NCBI GenBank assembly: GCA_934757865.1
Contig: CAKVLS010000002.1
Location: 1 to 64,000 of the forward strand
Length of the DNA: 64,000 nucleotides
From: an uncultured Clostridia bacterium
Lineage (GTDB): Bacteria > Bacillota > Clostridia > Christensenellales > UBA1242
Direction of reading: 5' to 3'
Every line of letters begins with the position of its first letter. Position 1 is the first letter of the stretch. A program made the position numbers and the translations under genes. This document shows positions 45,849 to 54,730 of the stretch, in pieces. The notes under the pieces are model-generated. The model saw nothing but the letters and a program-made list of their open reading frames with translations. It had not been told where the DNA came from and ran no database searches.

Positions 45849-45877
45849 ATAATATCATATAGGCATCTTATTGTCAA
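45849..45877 (-). promoter_or_regulatory. infC operon promoter
   Basis: On the minus strand TTGACA, 17-base spacer, TATTAT, directly after the thrS stop codon. Confidence 0.85.
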
Positions 45878-45904
45878 TTATTTTTTTACATTTTTTTTGC
45901 TTTT

Positions 45905-47653
45905 CTAAACATTTTTATTTTCAAGCTCAGCTTTCAACTTTTTAGCTAGATCATCAAAACTCATAACACCTAGGTCACCATCGCCTCTTCTTCTAACAGC
46001 AACAGTTCCATCTTGCATTTCTTTTTCACCTACGACTAGCATATAAGGGATTTTCTCTAATTGAGCTTCTCTTATCTTTTTGCCAATCTTCTCGTTTCTG
46101 CCATCAAGCTCTGCTCTATATCCTAGAGCTACTAATTTTTCTTTTACGCTCTCAGCATATTTTAGAGAACTATCAGCTATGTTCATAACTTTGATTTGCT
46201 CTGGAGCAAGCCATAGAGGTAAAGAACCTTTTGTCTCTTCAAGTAGGAAGGCTGTAAATCTATCAAGAGAACCAAGTATAGCTCTATGAATAACTACTGG
46301 ACGCTTTCTCTCGTTGTCCTCATCAACATATTCTAGTTCAAAACGCTCTGGAAGTTGATAATCAAGTTGGATTGTAGAAAGTGTTACATCGTGACCTAAT
46401 GCGCTCAAAACTTGAACGTCAATCTTAGGTCCATAGAAAGCAGCCTCGCCTGGAGCTTCGTAGTACTCAGCGCCAGAATCTTGCAATATTTGACGAAGAG
46501 CTTTTTCGCTCTTTTCCCATAGTTCATCGTTGCCAAAGTACTTTTCGGTATTAGACTTATCTCTTAGTGATAGTCTAAACTTGTAGTTTTTGAAACCAAA
46601 GTCTTTATAAACATCAAGAATTAAATCAATAACACCTTTTACTTCGCTTTCAATTTGGTCTGGACGACAGAAGATGTGAGAGTCATTTTGGGTAAAGGCT
46701 CTTGTTCTCTCTATACCGCAAAGTGTACCACTTGCCTCGTATCTAAAGTCGTTAGCGATTTCGGCTATTCTAAGTGGCAAGTCACGATAAGAATACATAA
46801 AGTTCTTGTATATCATCATGTGATGTGGACAGTTCATAGGTCTTAGAACATATGACTCGTTATCAAGTTCCATTGCTGGGAACATATCATCTTTGTAGTG
46901 GTCCCAGTGACCAGAAGTCTTATAAAGGTCTACATTACCTATAGAAGGTGTCATAACATGTTTGTAGCCAAGAGAAAGCTCTTTGTTCATGATATAGTCG
47001 TTAAGAGTTCTTCTTAGGATAAAGCCCTTTGGTAGCCACATAGGTAGTCCTCTACCAACAAGCTCTGAGAACATAAATATTCCTAGCTCTTTACCTAGTT
47101 TTCTGTGGTCTCTTTGAAGAGCTTCTTCGGCAAGTCTTAATCTTTCCTTTAGGTCTGCTTTGTCAAGGTAGCCGTATACATAAACTCTTTGAAGCATCTT
47201 GTTCTTCTCTGAGCCTCTCCAGTAAGCGCCACTTACTCTGTTAAACTTGAAAGCAAAGCCTCTCAAATACTTAGTATTCTCTACATGAGGGCCACGACAC
47301 AAATCGTACCAATCATCACCCAAAGTATAGATAGATATCTCTTCGTCCTCTGGTAAATCTTGTATAAGCTCTAGCTTATATGGTTGGTCTTTGAACATTT
47401 CAAGAGCTTCTTTTTTAGAAACAACTTTACGAACAAAGTCTTCGTTCTTGTTAATAATCTCTCTCATGGATTGTTCTATTTTGTCAAAGTCCTCAGGTCT
47501 TATAACATCTTCAGTGTCAAAATCATAGTAAAATCCATCATCAATAGCTGGACCGATTGCAAATTTTACATTTTTATAAAGTTTGCCAACAGCTTTTGCC
47601 ATAACATGGCTCATGCTATGTCTGTACATTTTTTGCATTTCTTCTTTTTCCAT
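45905..47653 (-). CDS. thrS: Threonine--tRNA ligase without TGS domain
   Basis: A 582-residue class II synthetase. It begins at the editing domain: HSMSHVMA and CRGPHV hold the His and Cys residues that hydrolyse Ser-tRNA-Thr. The catalytic core has RPMNCPHHMMIYKN (zinc Cys), RIAEIANDFRYEASG and RAFTQNDSHIFC, followed by the anticodon-binding domain. The N-terminal TGS domain of about 60 residues, present in standard ThrS of about 640, is absent; GGGAGAG precedes the ATG, so the short form is real. Expression is controlled by the T-box leader upstream. Confidence 0.96.
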   Translation of the reverse strand: MEKEEMQKMYRHSMSHVMAKAVGKLYKNVKFAIGPAIDDGFYYDFDTEDVIRPEDFDKIEQSMREIINKNEDFVRKVVSKKEALEMFKDQPYKLELIQDLPEDEEISIYTLGDDWYDLCRGPHVENTKYLRGFAFKFNRVSGAYWRGSEKNKMLQRVYVYGYLDKADLKERLRLAEEALQRDHRKLGKELGIFMFSELVGRGLPMWLPKGFILRRTLNDYIMNKELSLGYKHVMTPSIGNVDLYKTSGHWDHYKDDMFPAMELDNESYVLRPMNCPHHMMIYKNFMYSYRDLPLRIAEIANDFRYEASGTLCGIERTRAFTQNDSHIFCRPDQIESEVKGVIDLILDVYKDFGFKNYKFRLSLRDKSNTEKYFGNDELWEKSEKALRQILQDSGAEYYEAPGEAAFYGPKIDVQVLSALGHDVTLSTIQLDYQLPERFELEYVDEDNERKRPVVIHRAILGSLDRFTAFLLEETKGSLPLWLAPEQIKVMNIADSSLKYAESVKEKLVALGYRAELDGRNEKIGKKIREAQLEKIPYMLVVGEKEMQDGTVAVRRRGDGDLGVMSFDDLAKKLKAELENKNV

Positions 47654-47714
47654 TTTTCTCTCCCAAAATTTTTTTATAATTTAATAGTTTCAGCGAGCTT
47701 TTCACATAGGTCTA

Positions 47715-47941
47715 ATAAAAAACGCCCTTTACGAAAATCGTAAAGGACGAAAAATATCATTTCCGCGGTTCCACCTTAATTGTCTTAAGACCACTTTTTG
47801 TCAAATAAGCTTTGACACGCCCATAGTCAAAAGGTGGTTTCATTATTGTGCATTTACAGTACCTCGCAGCCAAGGGTACTCTCTCTGGAATAAAGTGGCA
47901 TAATAACTACTTGTCTTTATCAACCTATGCTATTAAGTTAT
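47715..47941 (-). ncRNA. T-box riboswitch of thrS
   Basis: On the minus strand the leader has the AGAGA and GGCTGCGAG elements of stem I (about 47860-47890), the canonical T-box AAGGTGGAACCGCGG (47762-47776) and a terminator stem CCCTTTACGA/TCGTAAAGG followed by T. Uncharged tRNA-Thr would pair with a specifier codon and with the T-box bulge to allow read-through. A plausible specifier is ACC at 47836-47838 in the context GAA-ACC-A; that choice is inference. Confidence 0.93.
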
Positions 47942-47947
47942 GCCTCA

Positions 47948-47976
47948 ATTATAGTCGCAAACTATGCCTTTGTCAA
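47948..47976 (-). promoter_or_regulatory. thrS promoter
   Basis: Perfect consensus on the minus strand: TTGACA, 17-base spacer, TATAAT, immediately after the ytxC stop. Confidence 0.92.
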
Positions 47977-47978
47977 CA

Positions 47979-48743
47979 CTATTTTACAATTTCTAGTTTA
48001 TTTCCAAAAAGCTCATACAAAAGCCCAGTGATTTCTTTTGTTAGATATGGGCTTTCGTTGATTGTTATTTTCTTGGGGCTTAGGGCAACAAGACTCATAA
48101 CTACATTTTCGGCGTTGTCATTTTTTATTAACATTGGCAGTTCAATCATTTTGCCACTAGATTTGAGATTAAACTTACCCTCCATATCAAAGTCTACTTC
48201 TACGCACTTTTCTTTACTCTCAATATTGGATAACATAAATTTCATTAGCTCCAAAAAATTACCACCACTAAGAAGATATAAGTAGTTGTCATTAGCGAGC
48301 GATACAAGGTCGTTCCATTTTTGTTTCAAAACTTTTAGTCTAAAATCAACAAAAGATTGCAGAACTATATTGTCGTAAGGCAGTAGTTTTTGGAATACTA
48401 TTCGCTTATCTATCTCCTCATCAAAAGCGATTAGCGCCTGCACAAAACTTTTGTACAAAAGGTCGTTTTTTACCCCAAAGTCAAACCTGCTACATATATA
48501 GTCTTTTTTGTACACGCATATTACAACATCTGCAATTAGGCTATATAACAGGGGCTTTAACACCATTTTTTGAGCCACAGGTACGCCTATAAGCAGCGTA
48601 ACATCACTCGGTGAGTAAATAGTCGTAACGACGCCTTTACCATTTTTGACGATGCCAGAGACCTTGTCTTTTATATATAATAGATAGTCACTTTTGGGCA
48701 TAGCTACTTTGAGCGAGAACTCCCAGAAATCATTATTGTCCAT
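47979..48743 (-). CDS. YtxC-like protein
   Basis: A 254-residue soluble protein of unknown function. The segment LLPYDNIVLQSFVDFRLKVL in the middle and the position directly upstream of thrS match ytxC of Bacillus, a gene tied to sporulation regulons; similarity elsewhere is weak. I place the start at MDNNDFWEF: a TTG 12 codons earlier has no binding site and is itself the -35 hexamer. The -10 box ends six bases before this ATG, so the mRNA should be leaderless. The assignment rests mostly on context. Confidence 0.6.
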   Translation of the reverse strand: MDNNDFWEFSLKVAMPKSDYLLYIKDKVSGIVKNGKGVVTTIYSPSDVTLLIGVPVAQKMVLKPLLYSLIADVVICVYKKDYICSRFDFGVKNDLLYKSFVQALIAFDEEIDKRIVFQKLLPYDNIVLQSFVDFRLKVLKQKWNDLVSLANDNYLYLLSGGNFLELMKFMLSNIESKEKCVEVDFDMEGKFNLKSSGKMIELPMLIKNDNAENVVMSLVALSPKKITINESPYLTKEITGLLYELFGNKLEIVK

Positions 48744-48749
48744 ATTTTT

Positions 48750-48779
48750 ATTGTATGCAACAAAGTCAAAAATACTCAA
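48750..48779 (-). promoter_or_regulatory. Leaderless promoter of the ytxC-like gene
   Basis: On the minus strand TTGAGT, 18-base spacer, TACAAT, then six bases to the ATG at 48743. Confidence 0.55.
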
Positions 48780-48785
48780 ATAGAC

Positions 48786-48820
48786 AAAAAAAATAACTGG
48801 ACTTGCCAGTTATTTTTTTT
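48786..48820. terminator. Terminator before the ytxC-like gene
   Basis: AATAACTGG and CCAGTTATT with A- and T-runs on both sides; ends the transcript of the unknown gene at 48836-49375. Confidence 0.9.
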
Positions 48821-48835
48821 AGATTTGTTTAATCG

Positions 48836-49375
48836 TTATTGAGCTTGTGTAGTTTCCATTTCTTTTACTTTAGTTCTGTTCATATGAACAACACCATTTT
48901 CTGGGCTAATTGTTACACTTCTATTCCCCATTTCGTGAAGTTCAATTTTTGAAGGCTCAACTTCTACGCAAGATAGTTCGCCAAAGCTTCTTTGAACACA
49001 TTCAAGTCCGGTGATAACACCTCTTACTATCTCAGCAGAATCTCCTATTGGGTTACCTTTTTTGTCAAAAGCAATTTGCATAGGAACATCATTTTCTACA
49101 CATTCTGTTGCCTTCCTCAAAACTTCTGATTCAGCAATATTTCTTGCTATATCTCTCAAAAAATGACCTTTTAGGATTGAATGTTTAGGTGTGATTGCTC
49201 TTTCAGCTATGCTGTTAGCAATAGCAGCTGGCATAGCATTAATATAATTAACAAAAGAAGGCTTAGCTGATATTCTCTTCATAACTGCTTCATAATCCTT
49301 AAAAGCATAAACACTCTCAGCCATACAATACTTAAAAGCATCTTTCTCTGTTATAAAATTCTCTTCAAAATACAT
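48836..49375 (-). CDS. Unknown protein A with C-terminal TTQAQ tail
   Basis: I do not recognise this 179-residue protein. It has no signal peptide or membrane segment. Residues 1-100 are predicted to be mostly helical (EENFITEKDAFKYCMAESV, SIAERAITPKHS, RDIARNIAESEVL); the C-terminal third has short strands, including VTISPENGVVHMNRT, and ends in METTQAQ. The strand motif TIS-x3-GV is also found near the end of the next gene's product. The gene has its own promoter, an AAGGAG binding site and a terminator, so it is a single-gene unit of good expression signals. It belongs to a group of four unknown proteins with Gln-ending tails. Confidence 0.75.
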   Translation of the reverse strand: MYFEENFITEKDAFKYCMAESVYAFKDYEAVMKRISAKPSFVNYINAMPAAIANSIAERAITPKHSILKGHFLRDIARNIAESEVLRKATECVENDVPMQIAFDKKGNPIGDSAEIVRGVITGLECVQRSFGELSCVEVEPSKIELHEMGNRSVTISPENGVVHMNRTKVKEMETTQAQ

Positions 49376-49404
49376 TTTCTATCTCTCCTTATCAAACGAT
49401 ATTT

Positions 49405-49432
49405 AGTTTATCATATTTCTAAACTTAGTCAA
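49405..49432 (-). promoter_or_regulatory. Promoter of unknown gene A
   Basis: On the minus strand TTGACT, 16-base spacer, TAAACT. Confidence 0.65.
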
Positions 49433-49477
49433 GAGGCAATTTTTAATTTTTATAAAATTATTTTAGCCAAAACTAAA

Positions 49478-51361
49478 TTACTGTGCTTTACCCTCTTCTT
49501 GCGCTACTTCTGCAGTAACACCATCTTTTGAAATAGTTATTTTATTTGATTCTTGACCTTTTACAAGTACGCCTTTTGCCTTGCTAGCATCTGCACCTAA
49601 AAATGTTGGACAAACTGCCATTACTTCATCAGAAGCTTTTTCAATTATTGTCTTTAGCTCGCCCTTAGCACCATCCTCGCCCATCTCCAAAACTAAAGAT
49701 TTATCATTATCAATAGACTGTTTAGCAGACTTATAAATGCCATCTTTTAGAACACCTTCATAAACATCAAAAGCATTAGCATCTTCTTCAAATTGCATTC
49801 TTTGAGCAGTTTGTAGAGCGATAGTATCAGAAATTTCTTCTATACCCTCAAAATTGCCACCTACAGAATTTTCAAGCAAAACTTTACGTGCTTCTGCCAT
49901 CTTAGTAGCTATGACTTTGGCTGAAGTATCACGGCTTGTAATTTTGCCAGCGCTTACAGTTTGAGGCACATAGTTAATAGTTTTTATTGGTAAGAAAATT
50001 TGAGTCTTAGTTCCAACAACAGACTTTGCTGGGGTAACCTTTGTAATTTTTTCAGTTTTTTGAGATTTTGTTGTTTTAAGAACTTTTTCAAGAGGTTTCT
50101 TAAGTATTGGAGTTGTATATCTGCCTCTTTGGATATCAAAAACTTTTTTTGCCATAGCATCAACTTGCTCTTCTGTATATCCCTGTTCTAAAAGTCTTCT
50201 TGCACACTCATCGTCTGTTGACGCATTTAGCGCTAGATATTTATCTTCTTTATACTCTTTATCGGTAAGTCTTGTTTTTTCAGTTATATGCTTACCCATA
50301 TTGTTAAAGTTATAAGGTCTGATTGGGTTTTGAGACAATTTATCTTTTGTAAATACCAACGCAAAAGTATTGCTTTCACTTGGCTTGCCCTTAAAGCCTT
50401 CTGTTCCCATAGTATACTCATGCCCATCTATACTTCCTGCTACTTCCCACTTTAGAATTAAAGGAAGTGCAACTGTTTTATATAGATCGTTATCAAACAT
50501 TGTTCCTTTTAGAGCTTCTTTTAGGTCTCCGGCAGGTTTGCCATCTTCAAAGCACATAGCAAAATTGCCCTCAGTTTCCATCTTTGAGTACAAAGTTTCC
50601 AAAAACTTTACTTGAGCAAATTTATATCTATCAAGGTATTCTTGGCTAATTAATTGATATCCACATTGTTTAGCAGAAGTTTCAGCCATACTCTTGAAAT
50701 ATGAAAATGCAAGTGATACTTGAGGATTAGAAGCGTAGTTTTCTTCTCCACTATAATTTTCTTGCAACTTTTCTTGCAACTTATAACTATAATCTGTAAT
50801 TGTCAACAATTCGCCATCAACATCAAGAGCCATAAATTGTTGAAAACCTCTAGCTACTTTTGCATTATTAGGTATAGTTCCAATAACACGACCCAAAGTA
50901 AATTTATCTTCAATTTGGTCAACTGCTGGGTTGTCTTGAGGAAGTTTAACACCTGTAAGATTTGGAATAAAGTTTTTGATATTAAGTATATCTTTCATTG
51001 CTAGCAACAAATCGCCTTGTGGACCTTTTATAGAATCTGTATAAAAAGTGACTGGTTTGCCCTCTTCAACTCTTGTAGTGGCAATCTCAGCTAGATTATA
51101 CTTTAATGTTCTAAGCATTGTGATATATTGTGTATTTCTCTCAAGTCCTGAGTTAGCTTTTGCTAGAGCTTTACGAGTAATAGACTCACAAAGTGCAGTA
51201 TATATCTTGTCAAAATTCTCTACATATTTCACTTTTTGTTCATCGGTCATATCTCTTGAAGATTCAATATATGCCAAAAAGTCGTTGTATCTATTAGTAT
51301 TTCTACCAGAATCAACTTCTCTCATTATATCTCTCATCAATTCATCAAATTTTGTAGCCAT
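49478..51361 (-). CDS. Unknown protein B, 627 residues, C-terminal EEGKAQ tail
   Basis: I do not recognise this large protein. No signal peptide, membrane helix or nucleotide-binding motif is visible. Residues 1-110 look helical and charged; 120-400 are mixed with aromatic-rich stretches (QGDLLLAMKDILNIKNFIPN, FKGKPSESNTFALVFTKDKL); 415-470 form a Lys/Thr-rich linker (KVLKTTKSQKTEKITKVTP); 490-600 are helical again. The end reads KITISKDGVTAEV then QEEGKAQ, similar to protein A. It has a near-consensus promoter, a GGAGGG binding site and stands alone. The size and lack of homology features suggest a lineage-specific structural or enzymatic protein. Confidence 0.75.
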   Translation of the reverse strand: MATKFDELMRDIMREVDSGRNTNRYNDFLAYIESSRDMTDEQKVKYVENFDKIYTALCESITRKALAKANSGLERNTQYITMLRTLKYNLAEIATTRVEEGKPVTFYTDSIKGPQGDLLLAMKDILNIKNFIPNLTGVKLPQDNPAVDQIEDKFTLGRVIGTIPNNAKVARGFQQFMALDVDGELLTITDYSYKLQEKLQENYSGEENYASNPQVSLAFSYFKSMAETSAKQCGYQLISQEYLDRYKFAQVKFLETLYSKMETEGNFAMCFEDGKPAGDLKEALKGTMFDNDLYKTVALPLILKWEVAGSIDGHEYTMGTEGFKGKPSESNTFALVFTKDKLSQNPIRPYNFNNMGKHITEKTRLTDKEYKEDKYLALNASTDDECARRLLEQGYTEEQVDAMAKKVFDIQRGRYTTPILKKPLEKVLKTTKSQKTEKITKVTPAKSVVGTKTQIFLPIKTINYVPQTVSAGKITSRDTSAKVIATKMAEARKVLLENSVGGNFEGIEEISDTIALQTAQRMQFEEDANAFDVYEGVLKDGIYKSAKQSIDNDKSLVLEMGEDGAKGELKTIIEKASDEVMAVCPTFLGADASKAKGVLVKGQESNKITISKDGVTAEVAQEEGKAQ

Positions 51362-51387
51362 AATAGCCCTCCATATTTATTATTATA

Positions 51388-51416
51388 AGTATATCAAAGC
51401 GCTTCATATTTGTCAA
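51388..51416 (-). promoter_or_regulatory. Promoter of unknown gene B
   Basis: On the minus strand TTGACA, 17-base spacer, TATACT. The spacer contains the palindrome AAGCGCTT, which resembles part of a catabolite-control (cre) site but does not match its full length. Confidence 0.75.
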
Positions 51417-51564
51417 TATAGGACATCTGCAAATTAATGTATAAAATAATAAAAATTTTATATATACTAAACTAAAAACGACCTTTTTTTGCTACCAACT
51501 TAAATAAAATAGCACTCGTACAAAATCCTAGGTTGTTTTTCATAAATTATCTAAATTTTGACAA

Positions 51565-51594
51565 TAAAAAACTCAGCTTTTAAGCTGAGCTTTT
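51565..51594 (-). terminator. Terminator after unknown gene C
   Basis: GCTCAGCTT and AAGCTGAGT pair with a T-run on the minus strand; overlaps the stop codon region by few bases only. Confidence 0.88.
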
Positions 51595-51596
51595 GA

Positions 51597-52079
51597 TTAT
51601 TGAACTTGTGTTGGAGTTTCAACAATTTGTCCATCTTTATCATATTTGGTACTAAAAATTTTTTCTTGTCTGTCACCATAAGTTTTAACAGAACTTTTAT
51701 CGCCATCTAGTGGATAAGGAATAGCTTTGATTTGGTAACAGCCTATACCTTCAATCTTTTCCTCATCTTGAGGAACTATATATGAAGTAATTTTGTATCC
51801 ATCATATCTTATATGTACTTCGGCAACTTTGTGATTTTCTTTACCATTAAATCTCATGCAATTGAAGTTCTTTCCCATACCTTGAGAAACTTGTTCTTCT
51901 GTGATATTGTTTTGTTCAAAGGCCATTTTTGTATAGTCAAGAGCTTGAAGATCCTCAACTAGTTCTCTTGTTCTTTCTCCGCCCTTTTTAACAGCCTCAT
52001 TAGTTGCAGAATACATTCTGTCTATCATATCAAGTGCTAGATCAAAATTAGTTGTTGTTTTTACTTCTGTTTCTTTCAT
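51597..52079 (-). CDS. Unknown protein C with C-terminal TPTQVQ tail
   Basis: I do not recognise this 160-residue protein. Start at MKETEVKTTTNFDLA, where GGAGG lies nine bases upstream; the open frame extends 29 codons further but through the promoter. The N-terminal 60 residues are helical (LDMIDRMYSATNEAVKKG), followed by a mixed domain with VAEVHIRYDGYKITSYIVP and a C-terminal IVETPTQVQ. No signal peptide. Its own consensus promoter and terminator make it an independent unit, 91 bases from fhs. Confidence 0.75.
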   Translation of the reverse strand: MKETEVKTTTNFDLALDMIDRMYSATNEAVKKGGERTRELVEDLQALDYTKMAFEQNNITEEQVSQGMGKNFNCMRFNGKENHKVAEVHIRYDGYKITSYIVPQDEEKIEGIGCYQIKAIPYPLDGDKSSVKTYGDRQEKIFSTKYDKDGQIVETPTQVQ

Positions 52080-52112
52080 TATTTCATTCCTCCATTTGTA
52101 TTTGTTGTATTT

Positions 52113-52141
52113 ATTATAATTCAACTTACCCCAATAGTCAA
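52113..52141 (-). promoter_or_regulatory. Promoter of unknown gene C
   Basis: On the minus strand TTGACT, 17-base spacer, TATAAT. Confidence 0.85.
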
Positions 52142-52170
52142 TATCAAATTTTGACAAAAAACGCAAGGCG

Positions 52171-53823
52171 TTAGAAAAGTCCGCTTATATTTCCGTCTTT
52201 ATCAATAGTCATATTAACAGCGGCAGGGACTTTTGAAAGACCCGGCATCAACATCATATTACCGGCTAAAGCTACCAAAAATCCTGCGCCAGTCCTTATC
52301 TCGATATCTCTTATAGTTATCTCAAAGTCCTTTGGACGAGCAAGTAGATTTTTGTCATCGCTTAGACTATATTGAGTCTTGGCGATTATTATAGGAAGTT
52401 TATCTAGTCCAAGCTTGTTAATAGTTTCAAGACTTTCTCTTGCCTTACTCAAAAGTCTTACAGATTTTGCGCCATAAACTTTGGTTGCGATGTCTGTTAT
52501 TTTTTTCTCGACACTATCATTTAGATCGTAAGAATAAGTAAACTTTGAGTTATCTTCCTTACATAGTTCAATTACTTTTTTAGCAAGGTCAAGAGCACCT
52601 TTGCCGCCCTTAGCCCAAACCTCATTGACTACTAGGTCAATGTTTTCTTTTTTCAAAATTTCTCTTACCCTATTTATCTCAGCCTGTGTATCTGTAACAT
52701 AGCTATTAAGCGTAACGACCATAGGTAGTTTGTATACATTTTTTATAGTATCAATATGTTTTAGAAGGTTTGGAATACCCTTTTCAATAGCAGAAATATT
52801 TTCTTCTGCAAGTTCTTCTGGCTTTACTCCACCATGAAGTTTAAGAGCTCTAATAGTAGCAACTAAAACAACTGCATTTGGCTTAAGCTCAGCAAGTCTA
52901 CACTTTAGGTCAAAGAACTTTTGAGCACCAAGGTCCGCACCAAATCCTGCCTCTGTAATTGTATAATCTGCTAGAGACATAGACAATTTTGTAGCTATTA
53001 TACTATTGCAGCCGTGAGCAATATTAGCAAAAGGTCCACAGTGAACAATGGCTGGTGTGTGAGTTAGAGTTTGAACAAGGTTAGGATATATAGCATCTTT
53101 TAGAAGTATTGCCATAGCGTCAGCGGCTTTTAGGTCACGAGCATAGATAGGATTTCCGTCCTTGCTGATAGCTACCAAAATATTTCCAAGTCTTAATTTT
53201 AGGTCGTCCATATCACGAGCTAGAGTTAATATTGCCATAACTTCACTAGCTGCTGTGATTGTAAATGAATCTTTGCGAGGAACGCCATTTTTCTTGCCCT
53301 GTCCACATGTTATCTCACGAAGAGCTCTATCATTAAGGTCTAGACATCTATGGAATAGTACTCTGTCTGGATCTATATTAAGGCTATTACCTTGGAAAAT
53401 ATGATTGTCTATCATACTGCAAAGTAAGTTATTAGCGGTAGTAATTGCATGAAAGTCGCCATTAAAGTGAAGGTTGATATCCTCCATAGGGACTACTTGA
53501 CTATATCCACCGCCAGTTGCTCCGCCTTTAATACCAAATACCGGTCCAAGAGATGGCTCACGAAGTGCAAGGCAAACACTCTCTTTCATATCAGCTAGTG
53601 CATCAGCAAGACCTATAGATACAGTAGTCTTACCTATGCCGGCGCTTGTCGGGTTAATAGCTGTAACCAGTACTAATTTACCAGCTTTGTTTGTAGGCTT
53701 TTTTGTAATTTTTGCCTTATACTTGCCGTAGCATAATAGGTCATCATCAGTAAGACCAAGCTTTGCGGCTAACTTTTCTATTCTGTCCATTTGAACGCTA
53801 TTTGCAATCTCAATATCTGTCAT
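52171..53823 (-). CDS. fhs: Formate--tetrahydrofolate ligase
   Basis: A 550-residue enzyme that activates formate with ATP onto tetrahydrofolate, feeding one-carbon metabolism. The P-loop-like motif is NPTSAGIGKTTVSIGLADAL, followed by EPSLGPVFGIKGGATGGGYS and the long conserved core; IVHCGPFANIAHGCNSI and KPNAVVLVATIRALKLHGG are typical. I start at MTDIEIANSVQ (AAGGGG at an eight-base spacing) rather than the GTG three codons earlier. It is surrounded by unknown genes with which it shares no promoter. Confidence 0.97.
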   Translation of the reverse strand: MTDIEIANSVQMDRIEKLAAKLGLTDDDLLCYGKYKAKITKKPTNKAGKLVLVTAINPTSAGIGKTTVSIGLADALADMKESVCLALREPSLGPVFGIKGGATGGGYSQVVPMEDINLHFNGDFHAITTANNLLCSMIDNHIFQGNSLNIDPDRVLFHRCLDLNDRALREITCGQGKKNGVPRKDSFTITAASEVMAILTLARDMDDLKLRLGNILVAISKDGNPIYARDLKAADAMAILLKDAIYPNLVQTLTHTPAIVHCGPFANIAHGCNSIIATKLSMSLADYTITEAGFGADLGAQKFFDLKCRLAELKPNAVVLVATIRALKLHGGVKPEELAEENISAIEKGIPNLLKHIDTIKNVYKLPMVVTLNSYVTDTQAEINRVREILKKENIDLVVNEVWAKGGKGALDLAKKVIELCKEDNSKFTYSYDLNDSVEKKITDIATKVYGAKSVRLLSKARESLETINKLGLDKLPIIIAKTQYSLSDDKNLLARPKDFEITIRDIEIRTGAGFLVALAGNMMLMPGLSKVPAAVNMTIDKDGNISGLF

Positions 53824-53849
53824 TTTGTCCACCCCTTTATTTTTATTTG

Positions 53850-53877
53850 ATTATATCATACACAAACTTTTTTACAA
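53850..53877 (-). promoter_or_regulatory. fhs promoter
   Basis: On the minus strand TTGTAA, 16-base spacer, TATAAT. Confidence 0.6.
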
Positions 53878-53878
53878 A

Positions 53879-53912
53879 ACAAAAAGACACCAATAAATGT
53901 TGGTGTCCTTAA
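53879..53912 (-). terminator. Terminator after unknown gene D
   Basis: GGACACCAA and TTGGTGTC pair around a short loop with a following T-run on the minus strand. Confidence 0.88.
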
Positions 53913-53938
53913 AATTTATTATTACAATCATATGCTTT

Positions 53939-54724
53939 TTATTGATCTTGAGTCTGTTCGGTCCTTGGAGTTTTAGGCAAAAAGTCATCTTTTTGTTCTC
54001 TTTCTTCCTCATTTTGGGTAGATTTTGATACTTTCCAGCGAATATTCTCGTCCTCATCTTCTTCTAGTCCATCAGTCTTAGGAGGTTTCTCGCACGCTAT
54101 CTGCTCTCTAAAATATTTTGTCCTATACTGAGCCAAGTTGCATGCAACGCTATCGTAGACCTCTTTGTCCTCTTCGTATAGACGCTCTCTTAGCTCATTG
54201 CTGATAGAGATAAACTTGTCTTGCTCTGGTACAAAATGTAGCTCATACTTGGCAAGCTCTATCAAATAGCCCTTGCTAGCATAGTCAAATAAGTCTACAT
54301 AACTAGATGGGTCGGCGGTATATATCTTGTCTTGGACCTTTGCCCAGCCTTTTGCCTCTACCAAAAAGTCTGTAATATACTCCGCCACCCTATTATTTAC
54401 AGGATTTGAGAATTTCTCATCATATACAAGTGGCGTACCTATGTATGAAGTAATGTATCTATTAAGCATATATAGGTCTGTACAAGTAAAAAGTGGTTTG
54501 CCGGCAGAAGTCCTTGGCATACAGTTGTTATTTTTTAGATAAGTATCATAAAAAGCTTTTGCGCCCTCATGAGTTAAATTTATATCATTTAGGACGTCAA
54601 AAGTTTCTTTGACAGCGACTCCCCCGCCAAAGACTAAATCATATATAACCTCTCTATGATATCCAAAGAACTCTTTGTTTTCTAGATTTTTTGGGGCTAT
54701 AAGGCATAATCTTTTTGTTTCCAT
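53939..54724 (-). CDS. Unknown protein D with C-terminal TEQTQDQ tail
   Basis: I do not recognise this 261-residue protein. Start at METKRLCLIAPKNLENK; the -10 box TATCAT ends six bases before this ATG and no Shine-Dalgarno sequence exists, so translation is probably leaderless. The first 190 residues look like one compact helical domain (VIYDLVFGGGVAVKETFDVL, LFTCTDLYMLNRYITSYIG, LFDYASKGYLIELAKYEL). The last 60 residues are acidic and charged and end in KTPRTEQTQDQ. It is divergent from the coupling-ATPase-like gene with only 109 bases between the start codons, so the two may be co-regulated. Confidence 0.72.
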   Translation of the reverse strand: METKRLCLIAPKNLENKEFFGYHREVIYDLVFGGGVAVKETFDVLNDINLTHEGAKAFYDTYLKNNNCMPRTSAGKPLFTCTDLYMLNRYITSYIGTPLVYDEKFSNPVNNRVAEYITDFLVEAKGWAKVQDKIYTADPSSYVDLFDYASKGYLIELAKYELHFVPEQDKFISISNELRERLYEEDKEVYDSVACNLAQYRTKYFREQIACEKPPKTDGLEEDEDENIRWKVSKSTQNEEEREQKDDFLPKTPRTEQTQDQ

Positions 54725-54730
54725 ATTATT

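Noticed and set aside
51388..51416. A catabolite-control (cre) site in the promoter of gene B
   Set aside because: Only the central AAGCGCTT palindrome fits; the outer bases and total length do not match the consensus.
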